In this document: piece by piece, positions 9,722-19,803 of the stretch
Layout: each line of letters opens with the position of its first letter
Numbering within the stretch: position 1 is the stretch's first letter
NCBI RefSeq assembly: GCF_014207655.1
Contig: NZ_JACHHJ010000003.1
Span: forward strand, 186,001-250,000
DNA from: Geomicrobium halophilum
GTDB taxonomy: Bacteria > Bacillota > Bacilli > Bacillales > Marinococcaceae
Direction: 5' to 3'
DNA length: 64,000 bases
Made by a program: the position numbers and the translations under genes
Notes under the pieces: generated by a model
Database searches by the model: none
The model's input: the letters and a program-made list of their open reading frames with translations, nothing else
Told to the model about the DNA's origin: nothing

Positions 9722-11017
9722 CTAATGGATATAGTTCATCGGATCAACGGAATGACTCTTAGAACTGTTCCAATCCCCTTCATGTACTTCAAAATGCAAA
9801 TGAGGGCCGGTTGAACGTCCGGTGTTCCCCATAATACCGATTTGTTCTGAACGGCTGACCTGATCCCCGACAGAGACACTGGACGTGGCAAGGTGGGCAT
9901 ATAACGTTGTTAATGTCTGACCGTCAACCTGGTGTGTGATTATGACCGTTTTACCATAACCTCCCATATACCCTGCATAGCTAACTTCGCCAGATTCAGC
10001 CGCAACAATGGGTACGTTCGAGCGACCCCCTTGACCAATATCGACCCCATGGTGCATGCTCCCATTTCTCATGCCATACTGAGAGGTGAATTCACCTGTT
10101 GCCGGCCTTGCCAATGACCCGCTTTCATCCCCATCACTGCTTTCAGCTTCACTTGCACTCGCCGTTTCCACGGGTGAAGAAGAACTGGATTCTTCACGAT
10201 TACTACTCGTCTCGTCTTCCGCTTTCGAATTCGCTTGCTCGGCTTTTTCAGCACGTTCAATTTCATTCTTTTTGGCAAGCTCTTGCTGGCGTAAAATCTC
10301 TTCTTCATCTTCTATCTCTTCAAGCTCATCAAGCAGCTGGTGCTCATCTTCATCGAGACCGGCCATTACAGTTTCTTTTTCTTTCATTTGCGCTTCCAAG
10401 TTCGAACTCAATGTTTCGAGTTCATCAACATGAGATTCCAAGGTTACTAGATTATCTTCAACCGCTGTTTTCTTCTCTTCTAATAATTCATGATCGGCAA
10501 TATGTTCATCGAGAATTTCCTGATCTTGTTCGGCAATAGTTGAGAGGGCACGAACTCGATCAATAAAGTCACCGAAACTTTGTGCTCCCAGTAATACCTC
10601 AATGTATTCAACAGTCCCACCGCCGCTTTTATACATTGTTGTCGCTCGTTCCTTTAACAATTTATCCCGCTTCTCAATCCTCTCTTCAATCTGAGAAATT
10701 TCTTCATCTAATTGCTCCAGCTCTTCTTCGACTGCATCGACCTCCGCTTCCTTTTCTTCGATAGCTGTAACGGTCTCAGTCATTTCTTTATCCAATGCCT
10801 CAATCTCTTCCTTAATCTCCGCCTGCGCTTCTTCAACAGCTTTTAAATCTTCCTCTTTCGTTTCTATATCATCTTCAATATTTTCTTGGGACTTTCGGAT
10901 TTCTTCTAATTCCTCTTCCAAGTCGCCATTCGCTTCGGCTTGTCCAATCATGACCGCCCAACTCGATAGCCCCAACATGAACGCTGCCCCGAGCAGCAGC
11001 TGTTTTTTGACCTGCAT
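9722..11017 (-). CDS. Secreted coiled-coil M23 (LytM-fold) endopeptidase, EnvC-like
   Basis: The 431-residue product has a signal peptide (to about AEA, residue 28), a very long acidic coiled coil (30-270), a serine-rich linker, and a C-terminal M23 domain (about 300-430). The zinc and catalytic residues are present: HHGVDIG, YAHL, and HLHFEVH. The family cleaves peptide cross-links in peptidoglycan or activates amidases. It directly follows ftsX in the same operon, and FtsEX is known to activate coiled-coil hydrolases (EnvC in E. coli, CwlO in B. subtilis, PcsB in pneumococcus), so it is probably the FtsEX-controlled hydrolase. The ATG at 11017 has GGGGGA about 9 bases upstream; a GTG two codons earlier is also possible. 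Confidence 0.88.
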   Translation of the reverse strand: MQVKKQLLLGAAFMLGLSSWAVMIGQAEANGDLEEELEEIRKSQENIEDDIETKEEDLKAVEEAQAEIKEEIEALDKEMTETVTAIEEKEAEVDAVEEELEQLDEEISQIEERIEKRDKLLKERATTMYKSGGGTVEYIEVLLGAQSFGDFIDRVRALSTIAEQDQEILDEHIADHELLEEKKTAVEDNLVTLESHVDELETLSSNLEAQMKEKETVMAGLDEDEHQLLDELEEIEDEEEILRQQELAKKNEIERAEKAEQANSKAEDETSSNREESSSSSPVETASASEAESSDGDESGSLARPATGEFTSQYGMRNGSMHHGVDIGQGGRSNVPIVAAESGEVSYAGYMGGYGKTVIITHQVDGQTLTTLYAHLATSSVSVGDQVSRSEQIGIMGNTGRSTGPHLHFEVHEGDWNSSKSHSVDPMNYIH

Positions 11018-11046
11018 CCTCACGTTCCCCCATTAGCTTCTGTAAC

Positions 11047-11934
11047 CTACACTTGTAAAAACTTACGGACAGACATTTGGCTTCCCCAGATCCCCACGAT
11101 AATGCTAAGTCCAATTAGTAAAGCAGACACTTGCCAAACGAGCGGAAATGGTTCAAGCATTGTAATAAATGGCATCTGCGTTGATAGGAATTCATACAAA
11201 TAAACATAACCAGTAACAAGGATAGCTATAGGAGTAATGGCTCCAATGATACCTATCAGCAAACCTTCAATAAAAAATGGAAAGCGAACGAAACGATTCG
11301 TTGCTCCAACGAGTTTCATAATTTGAATTTCGTCACGTCGAGATATAATTGTAAGTTTAATCGTGTTGGAAATCAGGAAAATAGTAGTGAACAACATTCC
11401 TAAAATAAACACGCCGCCAATAATGCGCACATAATTCGTAACAGTAAACAGTTGTGTAAGGATGGAAGCCCCATATTCAACCGTCTCAATTTCTTCTAAG
11501 CGATTCACTTCGGCTGCAACATTTTCTGTCAGTTCGGGGTCGCTCGCTTGAATGACCAGTGCATCGTTAAACGGATTCTCATCACGGATGCTTTCGTATA
11601 CCTCTCCCTCTGAACCAAGGCTATCAATAAATTGATCCAAACCTTCTTCACGATCAAGGTAACGAACTTCTTCAACTTCTGAGGCATTTGCGATTTCTTG
11701 CATCACATTTTGCTGTTCGTCACTGTCCGTATCCAATTCCAGAAAGGCACGAATCTCGACTTCGTTTTCAATTGCTGATATGAAGCTGTTCGCGTTTAGC
11801 ATCAACACGCTAAAGGAGCCGATAACAAAGAGCAGCATCGTTACGGCGCTGATGGTCGCAAAACTCATCCATCCGTTTCTTCCGATATTTTTCAAGCCTT
11901 CTCTCATATGCCTGGCAAATGTTCTACGCTTCAT
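11047..11934 (-). CDS. ftsX: Cell-division/hydrolase-control ABC transporter permease FtsX
   Basis: The 295-residue membrane protein begins with the FtsX N-terminal motif RHMREGLKNIGRNGW, has one helix, an extracellular loop (about 55-165, acidic), and three C-terminal helices with the FtsX core ISRRDEIQIMKLVGAT. FtsX couples the FtsE ATPase to extracellular peptidoglycan hydrolases. It overlaps ftsE by 11 bases, showing translational coupling. Two in-frame ATGs exist (11940 and 11934); the second lies 9 bases from GAGGGG and is preferred. Confidence 0.94.
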   Translation of the reverse strand: MKRRTFARHMREGLKNIGRNGWMSFATISAVTMLLFVIGSFSVLMLNANSFISAIENEVEIRAFLELDTDSDEQQNVMQEIANASEVEEVRYLDREEGLDQFIDSLGSEGEVYESIRDENPFNDALVIQASDPELTENVAAEVNRLEEIETVEYGASILTQLFTVTNYVRIIGGVFILGMLFTTIFLISNTIKLTIISRRDEIQIMKLVGATNRFVRFPFFIEGLLIGIIGAITPIAILVTGYVYLYEFLSTQMPFITMLEPFPLVWQVSALLIGLSIIVGIWGSQMSVRKFLQV

Positions 11935-12610
11935 AGCCATATGCCCCTCGCCATTCGTCTCGCACGACTCTCCCGTCGTCGATCGCTATTACACGCTTTC
12001 TCAAATTATTGACGATATGACTATTATGGGTAGCCATAACAACCGTTGTTCCACGGTTGTTAATTTCCTCAAGAATACCCATGATACTCCAGGCCGTTTC
12101 CGGGTCCAGATTCCCTGTTGGTTCATCTGCAATAAGAATAGCCGGATGATTCACGATCGCCCTGGCAATCGCAATCCGCTGCATCTCTCCCCCGGATAAC
12201 TCACTTGGGTAAAAGCGCGCTTTATCTTTTAAATGAACGATATCGAGCACTTCCATTACCCGCTCTTTTATGCGATTCGCCGGTGCTTCGATAACTTCGA
12301 GCGCAAATGCGATATTTTCATACACGGACATTTTCGGGAATAGTTTAAAATCTTGAAAAACAACTCCTATTTTTCGACGTAAATAGGGAATTTCTTTTTC
12401 GGTTAAGTCACCCAGGTTTGTACCATTCACATGAATGCTGCCTTCCGATGGCTTCAACTCGCGAATAATAAGCTTGATGAACGTTGTTTTACCCGCTCCA
12501 CTAGGACCGACAACATAAACAAACTCTTCTTTTCCTATATGTACATTGATGTTGTTCAAGGCTTGAACCCTGTTCGGGTATGATTTTCTCACCCTTTTCA
12601 TATCAATCAA
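11924..12610 (-). CDS. ftsE: Cell-division ABC transporter ATPase FtsE
   Basis: FtsE is the ATPase that works with FtsX. The protein shows Walker A GPSGAGKTT, signature LSGGEMQR, Walker B ILIADEPTGNLD and the H-loop. A TTG at 12610 gives a 228-residue protein starting (M)IDMKRVRKSYP, aligned with and equal in length to B. subtilis FtsE; GTGAG lies just upstream. Longer in-frame starts at 12625 (ATG) and 12667 (ATG) would add residues not seen in the family. The start choice is inference; the identity is not in doubt. Confidence 0.93.
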   Translation of the reverse strand: MIDMKRVRKSYPNRVQALNNINVHIGKEEFVYVVGPSGAGKTTFIKLIIRELKPSEGSIHVNGTNLGDLTEKEIPYLRRKIGVVFQDFKLFPKMSVYENIAFALEVIEAPANRIKERVMEVLDIVHLKDKARFYPSELSGGEMQRIAIARAIVNHPAILIADEPTGNLDPETAWSIMGILEEINNRGTTVVMATHNSHIVNNLRKRVIAIDDGRVVRDEWRGAYGYEA

Positions 12611-12867
12611 AAATCTCACATCCATAGAAAAAATCCAAATTATGAGGGATAATGACAAAATCCTCATAAATTCACTTCCGTATTATATCATTTCTATTCA
12701 TTCATTAAAGTTACAATTTGATTTCATCGCATGCAAAAACGTCCAACCCCCCAAATGAACGTTAAGATATTCTCTTCACCGTTTGTCCCCACGTTTCCAG
12801 CGGTGAGCCAAGACGAAGCGTCCGCCCCTAGTAATCTCGAGCGTATGAAACATGAAGATAAGGAACC

Positions 12868-12908
12868 AAAAAAAACGCCCTGTCTCACAAGTGTGGGACA
12901 AGACGCGC
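12868..12908 (-). terminator. Terminator after cccB
   Basis: On the minus strand CTTGTCCCAC pairs with GTGAGACAGG (one mismatch, one G-U), extended by CGC/GCG, and is followed by eight T residues. It lies 10 bases beyond the cytochrome gene stop. Confidence 0.8.
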
Positions 12909-12918
12909 TCTTTCCTTT

Positions 12919-13275
12919 TTAACCTGCTTCTTCTTCTACGTAATCGGCAACGGCTTCCGCATCATCGCCGGTAACAATATCCGCAGGCATCGATCCTGGT
13001 CCTTCTTCAATGGCTGCCATTACTTCGTCCGAATCATAGCCATCTAGTGCTGGACCAGCACCACCTTCGAAATCACCGCCGTGGCAGCTCAAGCAGTTGT
13101 CCTCATAGAGTTCCATGCCGTCTCCAGCCTCTGTGGTTTCACCGCCATTATCTTCTTCGGCACCATTTCCGCCTCCATTGTTATCACCAACAGGCTCTTG
13201 TTCTTCACCTGCCTGCCCATTGCATCCACCTAAAATAAAGGCGATACTACCGAGGATTAGCAAAGATTTTTTCAT
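12919..13275 (-). CDS. cccB: Lipoprotein cytochrome c-551
   Basis: The 118-residue protein has a lipoprotein signal (MKKSLLILGSIAFILGGC, lipid cysteine at residue 18), an acidic, glycine-rich linker, and a small c-type cytochrome domain with the haem motif CLSCH and a downstream GSMPADI methionine ligand region. It carries electrons at the outer face of the membrane. cccB lies between ftsE and prfB in B. subtilis too. The start at 13275 has GGAGGAGGG upstream; a longer frame to 13314 would bury the signal sequence. Confidence 0.9.
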   Translation of the reverse strand: MKKSLLILGSIAFILGGCNGQAGEEQEPVGDNNGGGNGAEEDNGGETTEAGDGMELYEDNCLSCHGGDFEGGAGPALDGYDSDEVMAAIEEGPGSMPADIVTGDDAEAVADYVEEEAG

Positions 13276-13522
13276 ACATGAACACCCTCCTCCCTTTCGG
13301 GTTTCCGCATACAATCAACACGGTCCCGTTTATTATACACGAATTCATCCATTTTAAACCATGGTTAGGTACTTATTGGAATGAAAGTGCCCGCCGAGCA
13401 CCTTCCGGTCACCTCGGTCGATTCGATTTAAAATGGCTAACTATATTTTCCCCTGTTCTATCGGAAATATGAATCATATCTAAAATACGTTGGGTAAATT
13501 CCGGTTGACCCCCGTACAAATC

Positions 13523-13549
13523 GAGCTGCCCACTCATAATGGGCAGCTC
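13523..13549 (-). terminator. Hairpin after prfB, probable terminator
   Basis: GAGCTGCCCA and TGGGCAGCTC form a perfect 10-base stem around a 7-base loop, six bases from the prfB stop. The following tract on the minus strand (GATTTGT) is only moderately T-rich, so termination is likely but not certain. Confidence 0.65.
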
Positions 13550-13554
13550 TACCT

Positions 13555-14659
13555 TTATCTTTTCATCGTCGCTCGTAAATAGGCATCAATAAACGTGTCA
13601 ATGTGCCCATCCATAACAGCACCTGTATTGCCAACTTCATAATTGGTGCGGTGATCTTTCACCATGTTATATGGATGAAACACATAGGAACGAATTTGAT
13701 TCCCCCAGCCAATTTCACCCTGATCGCCACGCAATTCATCGATTTCCTTTTGTTGGCGCTCAAGCTCTTGCTGATATAGCCTTGCTCTTAACATCTTCAT
13801 CGCTTGTTCACGATTCTTTATTTGCGAACGTTCATTTTGGCACTGAACTACCGTGTTCGTTGGAACGTGGGTAATGCGCACAGCAGAGTCTGTGGTATTG
13901 ACATGTTGACCGCCTGCACCACTCGCCCTGTACGTATCTACTTTCAAATCCTCGTTTGAGATATCAATTTCAACATCGTCATCCATTTCTGGCATGACTT
14001 CACAAGAAGCAAACGAAGTATGTCGGCGCCCGGATGAGTCGAAAGGAGAAATACGTACGAGACGATGGATTCCCTTCTCCGCCTTCAAGTACCCGTAAGC
14101 ATCCTGTCCAGAGATCATAAGAGTGACACTTTTAACACCCGCTTCGTCTCCGGGTAAATAATCGAGTGTCTCCACCTTGAATCCCCGTTTATCCGCCCAA
14201 CGCGTATACATACGCAGAAGCATTTCTGCCCAGTCTTGCGACTCCGTACCACCTGCACCTGGGTGGAGTTCAAGAATCGCGTTTTTCTGATCATGAGGAT
14301 CGGATAGCAACATTCGGAGTTCGTACTGGTTAATTCGCTCAGACAGCTCGCGAATACCATTTTCCAGATCCACCCGTAATTCCTCATCTGCTTCTTCTTG
14401 TAATAGTTCTTCGGTAACCTTTAAATTATCGAGCCCTTCTTCTAGTTCACGGAATGTATGCACGGTATCCTTTAGGGCATTTATCTCATCAATGACTTTT
14501 TTGGAGGCCTCCGGGTTATCCCAAAATCCAGGAATGGTCATTTCCTCTTCAAGGGTTTTAATCCTGTCTTCTTTTGTTTCGAGGTCAAAGAGACCCCCTG
14601 AAATCCGCTAAACGGCTCGTCATTGTCGCTAATTCATTTTTAATTTCTGCACTATCCAT
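13555..14659 (-). CDS. prfB: Peptide chain release factor 2 (programmed +1 frameshift)
   Basis: RF2 releases the peptide at UGA and UAA stops. The gene is in two frames: 24 codons from ATG 14659 run to an in-frame TGA at 14585-14587, preceded by the AGGGGGTCTCTTTGAC shift site; slipping one base at CTT-T continues with GAC into the main frame, giving 367 residues, like B. subtilis RF2. The catalytic GGQ is in [11 protein letters not shown], and the SPF stop-recognition motif is in [19 protein letters not shown] precedes the ATG. It follows secA by about 50 bases. An annotation starting at the internal ATG 14541 would lose the N-terminus. Confidence 0.96.
14579..14594 (-). promoter_or_regulatory. 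prfB autoregulatory +1 frameshift site
   Basis: The sequence AGGGGGTCTCTTTGAC contains the internal Shine-Dalgarno-like AGGGGG, the slippery CTT-T and the in-frame TGA stop. This is the classic RF2 autoregulation element: low RF2 lets the ribosome pause and slip +1, restoring RF2 synthesis. The codon before the slip differs slightly from the common TAT-CTT context (TCT-CTT here). Confidence 0.93.
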
Positions 14660-14707
14660 ACGAACTCACCTCTTAATATTTCCAAACAGACTGTCAAGAA
14701 GTCAACT

Positions 14708-17230
14708 TTAGGCTCCATGGCAATGTTTGTATTTCTTACCGCTGCCACACGGGCATGCGTCATTTCTGCCTGCTTCTTTCACTTTCCGGACAGGCTCTTT
14801 TTTCTTGTCTTCTTCTTTGTTGTTATTGCCATGAACTGCTTGTGATTGACTTTCATCGGCAACCGCTTCACGTTGGATGTTATTGCGAATACGAGATTTC
14901 ATAACGTAACGTGACACTTCTTCTTCGATGCTTGCAACCATGTCTTCGAACATGTTATAGCCTTCAAAGCGATACTCACGCAGAGGATCGTTCTGCGCAT
15001 ACGCCCTTAAGTGAATACCTTGTCGAAGCTGATCCATCTGATCAATGTGGTTCATCCATTTGCGATCAACCGCACGCAGCATAATGACTTTCTCAAACTC
15101 GCGCATTTTCTCTTCGCCGATCTCTGCTTCCTTCGCTTTGTAATTCGCCTCTACTTGTCCGTAAACTAACTCCTGAATTTCCTCAGGCTCTAACCCATAC
15201 AAATCATTCTGGGTGACGTCACCGTTAAAAAGCACGGTTGAGTTCAGTTCAGCAATAAGACCCCCAATGTCCCAGTCCTCAGGAACCTCTTCTTCGGGTG
15301 TGAAGCGCGCGATCGTCCGCTCTACGACGCTCTTCATCATTCCTAGTACAATCTCTTGTAAATTCTCGGATTCCAAAACGTCCATGCGCTGTTTATAGAT
15401 AATATCCCGCTGTTCCCGCATGACATCATCATATTGAAGAATCTGTTTCCGTGAATCGAAGTTATGACCTTCTACTCGTTTTTGCGCTTGTTCAACAGCC
15501 CGGCTAACGAGACGGCTCTCCAACGGACTGTCCTCTTCCATGCCTAATTTATCAAGCATTCCCTGCATGTTTTCAGAGCCAAATCGGCGCATCAATACGT
15601 CTTCCATCGATAAATAAAATTGAGACGCACCCGGATCTCCTTGACGGCCAGAACGACCGCGCAACTGATTGTCGACCCGTCGGCTTTCATGCCGCTCTGT
15701 ACCTATGACAAAGAGACCGCCTAACTCTGGAACTCCCTCACCTAATTTAATATCTGTACCGCGGCCGGCCATGTTCGTTGCAATCGTCACGGCATTCTTT
15801 TGCCCTGCATTTTTAATGATTTCTGCTTCATTCGCATGATTTTTCGCATTTAAGACGTGGTGAGGGACTCGCCTTTTCTTTAACAATCCAGAAACATGTT
15901 CCGACGTGTCAACACTGGCTGTACCGACGAGAACTGGCTGTCCAGATTTATAAAGTTCTTTAATATCATCGGCAACTGCTTTGAACTTAGCATCCTGGGT
16001 TTTATATATAAGATCAGCTTTGTCTTCTCTCATAATCGGTTCATTCGTTGGAATGGAAATCACGTTCATATTGTAAATATTACGGAATTCCTCTTCTTCT
16101 GTTTTTGCCGTCCCCGTCATACCAGAAAGTTTTTGGTACATTCTAAAGAGGTTTTGAAATGTGATCGAAGCAAGGGTCATACTCTCTTTTTGAATCGGGA
16201 GCTCCTCTTTCGCTTCAATGGCTTGATGAAGGCCATCTCCGTAGCGACGGCCTTTCATAAGACGACCGGTAAACTGATCAACAATAACAACATTACCATC
16301 TTCGACAACGTAATCGTCATCACGGTTCATGGCACGGTGCGCTTTAAGCGATTGGTTAATCAGATGAGTGAGCTGCACATTTCCTTGATCGAACAGATTG
16401 TTAATCTTAAAGTAGTTTTCAGCTTTGTTCACACCTTTTTCGGTTAGGCGCGCATTTTTGGATTTTTCTTCATACGTGTAATCCTCATCTTCATCTAACA
16501 GCCGCACGAAACTATCGGCTTTTAAGTACATATCTGTCGATTGTTCAACGGAGCCAGAAATGATGAGTGGTGTCCGCGCCTCGTCAACGAGAATCGAATC
16601 GACTTCATCAACGACTGCGAAATGAAGCTCACGTTGTACCATTTGCTCCTTATAGAGCACCATGTTATCACGTAGATAATCAAAGCCGAACTCATTATTC
16701 GTTCCATATATGACATCACAGGCATAAGCTTCTCGCTTCTCCTCTTTTGACATACCTTTTTCGTTGATGCCCACGGTTAAGCCGAGAAATTCGTAAAGTC
16801 GGCCCATATCCTCACTGTCACGACGTGCCAGATAATCGTTTACCGTGACGACGTGAACGCCTTTTCCAGTCAAGGCATTTAGATAAATGGGCATTGTGGC
16901 AACAAGCGTCTTCCCTTCCCCGGTTTTCATTTCAGCTGTGTCACCATGATGAAGCACAATCGCCCCCATAAGCTGTACAGGATAAGGGGTCATTCCCAAA
17001 ACGCGGGTAGATGCCTCACGTACCACGGCATAAGCCTCAGGCAAGATGCTTTCCAAATCCTCGTCGTCCTCATACCGGGACTTGAATTGATTTGTTTTCG
17101 CGGCCAAATCTGAATCTGAAAGTAACTTCATTTCATCAGCATAACCTTCAATTTCATTTACGGTTTTTTGCATTTTTTTCGTCTTGCGTTGGTCAGTATC
17201 ACCAATGACCTTTTTTATTAAACCGATCAT
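14708..17230 (-). CDS. secA: Preprotein translocase ATPase SecA (housekeeping)
   Basis: SecA drives secretion of unfolded proteins through SecYEG. The 840-residue protein has Walker A TGEGKT (about residue 102), [12 protein letters not shown] (about 208), the preprotein-binding and helical scaffold regions, DEAD motor 2 motifs ([26 protein letters not shown]) and a C-terminal SEC-C zinc tail [14 protein letters not shown]. The length matches B. subtilis SecA. It sits between hpf and prfB as in B. subtilis. A second, zinc-tail-less SecA2 is encoded at 41,705, so this is the housekeeping copy. Confidence 0.97.
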   Translation of the reverse strand: MIGLIKKVIGDTDQRKTKKMQKTVNEIEGYADEMKLLSDSDLAAKTNQFKSRYEDDEDLESILPEAYAVVREASTRVLGMTPYPVQLMGAIVLHHGDTAEMKTGEGKTLVATMPIYLNALTGKGVHVVTVNDYLARRDSEDMGRLYEFLGLTVGINEKGMSKEEKREAYACDVIYGTNNEFGFDYLRDNMVLYKEQMVQRELHFAVVDEVDSILVDEARTPLIISGSVEQSTDMYLKADSFVRLLDEDEDYTYEEKSKNARLTEKGVNKAENYFKINNLFDQGNVQLTHLINQSLKAHRAMNRDDDYVVEDGNVVIVDQFTGRLMKGRRYGDGLHQAIEAKEELPIQKESMTLASITFQNLFRMYQKLSGMTGTAKTEEEEFRNIYNMNVISIPTNEPIMREDKADLIYKTQDAKFKAVADDIKELYKSGQPVLVGTASVDTSEHVSGLLKKRRVPHHVLNAKNHANEAEIIKNAGQKNAVTIATNMAGRGTDIKLGEGVPELGGLFVIGTERHESRRVDNQLRGRSGRQGDPGASQFYLSMEDVLMRRFGSENMQGMLDKLGMEEDSPLESRLVSRAVEQAQKRVEGHNFDSRKQILQYDDVMREQRDIIYKQRMDVLESENLQEIVLGMMKSVVERTIARFTPEEEVPEDWDIGGLIAELNSTVLFNGDVTQNDLYGLEPEEIQELVYGQVEANYKAKEAEIGEEKMREFEKVIMLRAVDRKWMNHIDQMDQLRQGIHLRAYAQNDPLREYRFEGYNMFEDMVASIEEEVSRYVMKSRIRNNIQREAVADESQSQAVHGNNNKEEDKKKEPVRKVKEAGRNDACPCGSGKKYKHCHGA

Positions 17231-17401
17231 TCTACAATCATCGTCCTCTCACGCTTCATTGATGGTTGGTAAACCTTAACGCTTTTGAGATTCTTCATTC
17301 CATGTGATTTCTTTACAGTATAATCTATTTTATCAATTTGTCCCCATTGTTACAAACGACGAAACTGCCCAAACGTAATAAATAAAAGAAAAATCCGCTC
17401 A

Positions 17402-17433
17402 TGAAAAAAGCTCCCCATCTGAGCTGATGGGGG
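17402..17433 (-). terminator. Terminator after hpf
   Basis: On the minus strand CCCCATC pairs with GATGGGG around AGCTCA, then AGCTTTTTT. It lies 20 bases past hpf and separates it from secA. Confidence 0.85.
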
Positions 17434-17452
17434 CCTTATAGTGTGTACATTT

Positions 17453-18019
17453 TTATGCTTCGGGTTCAATTAAACCATAGCGTCCATCTTTTCTTCGATA
17501 GACCACATTGGTATCACCATTAACTGCGTTTGAGAAAACAAAAAAGGAGTGGCCAAGCATATCCATTTGCAAAACTGCTTCTTCTGCGTCCATTGGTTTG
17601 AGATTAAAACGCTTCGTTCGTACAAGATCCACTTCTGATTCATTCTCATCCGTTGTCCAGCCGTTTTCTAATTGTGTGACACCCATTTCGTTTTTGAAAA
17701 CGTCTTTCGTACCACTTTGCCTGAACTTACGGTTCACTTTCGTTTTATGCTTACGGATTTGTCTTTCTAGCTTCTCTACGACGAGATCAATGGCCGCATA
17801 CATATCCTGGTGATCCTCTTCGGCACGTAGAAGAAGTCGAGACATGGGAATCGTCACCTCAATGCTATTTTGCGTATTTTGAGAATGCATTTTGACGTGA
17901 ACTTCAGCAACCGGCGGGGTATCAAAATACCTCTCTACCTTGCCAATCTTTTTCTCCACATAGTCTCGTAATGATGGTGTTACCTCCATGTTTTCGCCAC
18001 GGATATTGTAATTCATCAT
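17453..18019 (-). CDS. hpf: Ribosome hibernation promoting factor, long form
   Basis: Long HPF dimerises 70S ribosomes into inactive 100S particles in stationary phase or stress. The 188-residue protein has the N-terminal ribosome-binding domain (MNYNIRGENMEVTPSL, about 1-110) and the C-terminal dimerisation domain (about 125-185, RTKRFNLKPMDAEEAVLQM and GLIEP near the end). AGGAGG lies 7 bases before the ATG at 18019; a second ATG directly follows at 18016 and gives the family's usual first residue. A longer frame to 18097 has no ribosome site. Position next to secA matches B. subtilis yvyD. Confidence 0.94.
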   Translation of the reverse strand: MMNYNIRGENMEVTPSLRDYVEKKIGKVERYFDTPPVAEVHVKMHSQNTQNSIEVTIPMSRLLLRAEEDHQDMYAAIDLVVEKLERQIRKHKTKVNRKFRQSGTKDVFKNEMGVTQLENGWTTDENESEVDLVRTKRFNLKPMDAEEAVLQMDMLGHSFFVFSNAVNGDTNVVYRRKDGRYGLIEPEA

Positions 18020-18097
18020 CCAAACTCCTCCTTTCAGGTGTCTATACCTTCTATATTCCTCTTTTATATCCCTGCTAAAACGACAAAATTTTGACAA

Positions 18098-18751
18098 ACT
18101 GAATTTTATGTTTACAATTGCAGTTGTATATAAGGTGCATCATTATTTTTATGAAACGGTTTCTTAATTAGAAGTGCGATTCTATAAACCCCTCCTTCTT
18201 TGCTGCTAATTTTCACAATGAACCACATCTTTTCTTACCCTGCTCAAAAATCACCTTTAACATTCATAAACATACCCAAGTTCATTCTCGCTACGCAGGT
18301 TTCAGCCTCTGACACAAGCTGACCGCTACATAAGTAACCCCTCGTTATTCAACGACACGGTAGCCGGAGACCCCCAGTACACATAGTTATTTTCCCGACT
18401 TTATAAAGCACTTTTCTTGCACTAAATTTTGCAAAAATCAAATAATGGAAAACCCGTTTTTTATGTTAGATCACGTATTTACAATACCTTAATAGCAATA
18501 TTTGTCGAATGGATGTTGATTATTAAAAAACAGTCGTTTGGCAAAACGATGAGGGTATGGTTCACTAAATCATACGATAGGATCACGCCCCCTCAACCCC
18601 CCGTAACAAAACCTTCTCCCGGATTTTCTTCTAACATTTCCCTGAGCCTCTTTACCTTTTTCTTCGGGTCGTGATCCTCCATAGACTTCATAAGGCAGAA
18701 TAAAACATCCTATGATAAAATATAGATAGATATATTTTGGGAGTGAATGGA
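18098..18751. other. Intergenic region between hpf and a lipoprotein gene, with one possible micro-ORF
   Basis: The 650 bases lie between divergently read genes and must hold both promoters, though no clear sigma-A match was found. On the minus strand 18593-18691 can encode a 32-residue basic-acidic peptide (starts MKSMEDHDPKKKVKRLREML) with no convincing ribosome site. GGATCACG (18580-18587) and CGTGATCC (18670-18677) form an inverted repeat around that stretch. The plus-strand frame at 18429-18674 looks random. Nothing else was recognised. Confidence 0.5.
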
Positions 18752-19681
18752 ATGAAGTTTAAGTACTGCTTTCCACTACTATATGTAACGCTATTATTAT
18801 GCGCCTGTAATGGTCAACAGCAGCCCGAAGAAGAAGCGGGTAATATTCCAGCTGACAACGATAACGGCGAGCAACACGAGGAAATAGGCGATTCAGAAAC
18901 AGAAGGGGATCCAGGAGCAGAAGAAATTCTAGAAAGATCCGTTGAAGCGATGAGCGAAGTATATAGCTTCGCCCTCCGTATGGAAACCATACAGGAAGTT
19001 CATTTCAATGGTGGAGGATTCAGAACAAAAACCGAGTCAGAGAATGAAGTAACTACGGAACCATTCGCATATTACGAAGATACGACAATGGTTGATGAAG
19101 ACAATGATGAAGAGATACACATGGAAACATATTTTACTGAGGAAGGTTTTTTCACTCACGTTGATGAATGGGTTAAATTCCCAGCAGATGTAGAATCAGA
19201 TATCAGGGGATTATCTGAGTATCAACAAAACCCCGAACAATATTTAGAAATGCTTACAACTCAGTTAGATACCGATAGCTTGGAGATTGAGGAAAATGAA
19301 GATCACTATACGATTACAGTAAGAGGCCATGATGAAGGAATGTTGGAAGTTGCCATGTCAATAATGGAAAATCATGATAACGGCATGGGGATGATTATCG
19401 ACGACATTATGTCGGTTGTTGATGTGAATGAAGTCATTTATGAAATTGTTATCGATAAAGAGACGCACTATTATCAAGAGTTCAATGCAAATGTTGACAT
19501 GAACATTGAGGTAGAAGAAGGGGAAAGCGTTACCTCCCAGCAAATCATTTCCACTACTTACGAGTCATTCAATGAAATTAATGAGATCACCGTCCCTGAA
19601 GAAGTTATAGAAGATGCTGAAGAAATTAATGTCGAGCAAGAATTAGATCCAGAACCCGGGGCGGGAGCAGAAGAAGAGTAA
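18752..19681 (+). CDS. Acidic lipoprotein of the DUF6612 / LppX-like type
   Basis: The 309-residue protein starts with a lipoprotein signal (MKFKYCFPLLYVTLLLCAC, lipid cysteine after LLCA), followed by a very acidic linker and a domain beginning near residue 55 (ILERSVEAMSEVYSFALRME) rich in beta strands. This layout matches DUF6612-type Bacillales lipoproteins, which resemble LolA/LppX hydrophobic-ligand binders; the function is unknown. The ATG at 18752 has GGGAG 9 bases upstream; a TTG 15 bases earlier would interrupt the signal. It is not part of the B. subtilis gene order, so it is an insertion between hpf and the fli genes. Confidence 0.65.
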   Translation: MKFKYCFPLLYVTLLLCACNGQQQPEEEAGNIPADNDNGEQHEEIGDSETEGDPGAEEILERSVEAMSEVYSFALRMETIQEVHFNGGGFRTKTESENEVTTEPFAYYEDTTMVDEDNDEEIHMETYFTEEGFFTHVDEWVKFPADVESDIRGLSEYQQNPEQYLEMLTTQLDTDSLEIEENEDHYTITVRGHDEGMLEVAMSIMENHDNGMGMIIDDIMSVVDVNEVIYEIVIDKETHYYQEFNANVDMNIEVEEGESVTSQQIISTTYESFNEINEITVPEEVIEDAEEINVEQELDPEPGAGAEEE

Positions 19682-19770
19682 GTTGCCCTGTTAGCTGATA
19701 TGATTTCCGCTGGCTGACAGCTACTTCCCGCAGATTGAGGGTCTCTAAAAGTCGAATTGCCTCATTCCTA

Positions 19771-19803
19771 AAAAGCCTGCTGCCTCCTAAGCATCAGGCT
19801 TTT
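19771..19803. terminator. Bidirectional terminator
   Basis: AAAAGCCTG (19771-19779) and CAGGCTTTT (19795-19803) pair perfectly, giving A and T tracts on both sides. It serves the plus-strand lipoprotein gene and overlaps the last codons and stop of the converging minus-strand gene. Confidence 0.8.

Noticed and set aside
18060-18130. Sigma-B or sigma-H promoter upstream of hpf
   Set aside because: Expected from B. subtilis, but no hexamer pair with correct spacing could be found by eye.
18429-18674. Plus-strand frame of 81 codons between hpf and the lipoprotein gene
   Set aside because: Its composition looks random and it has no ribosome site.
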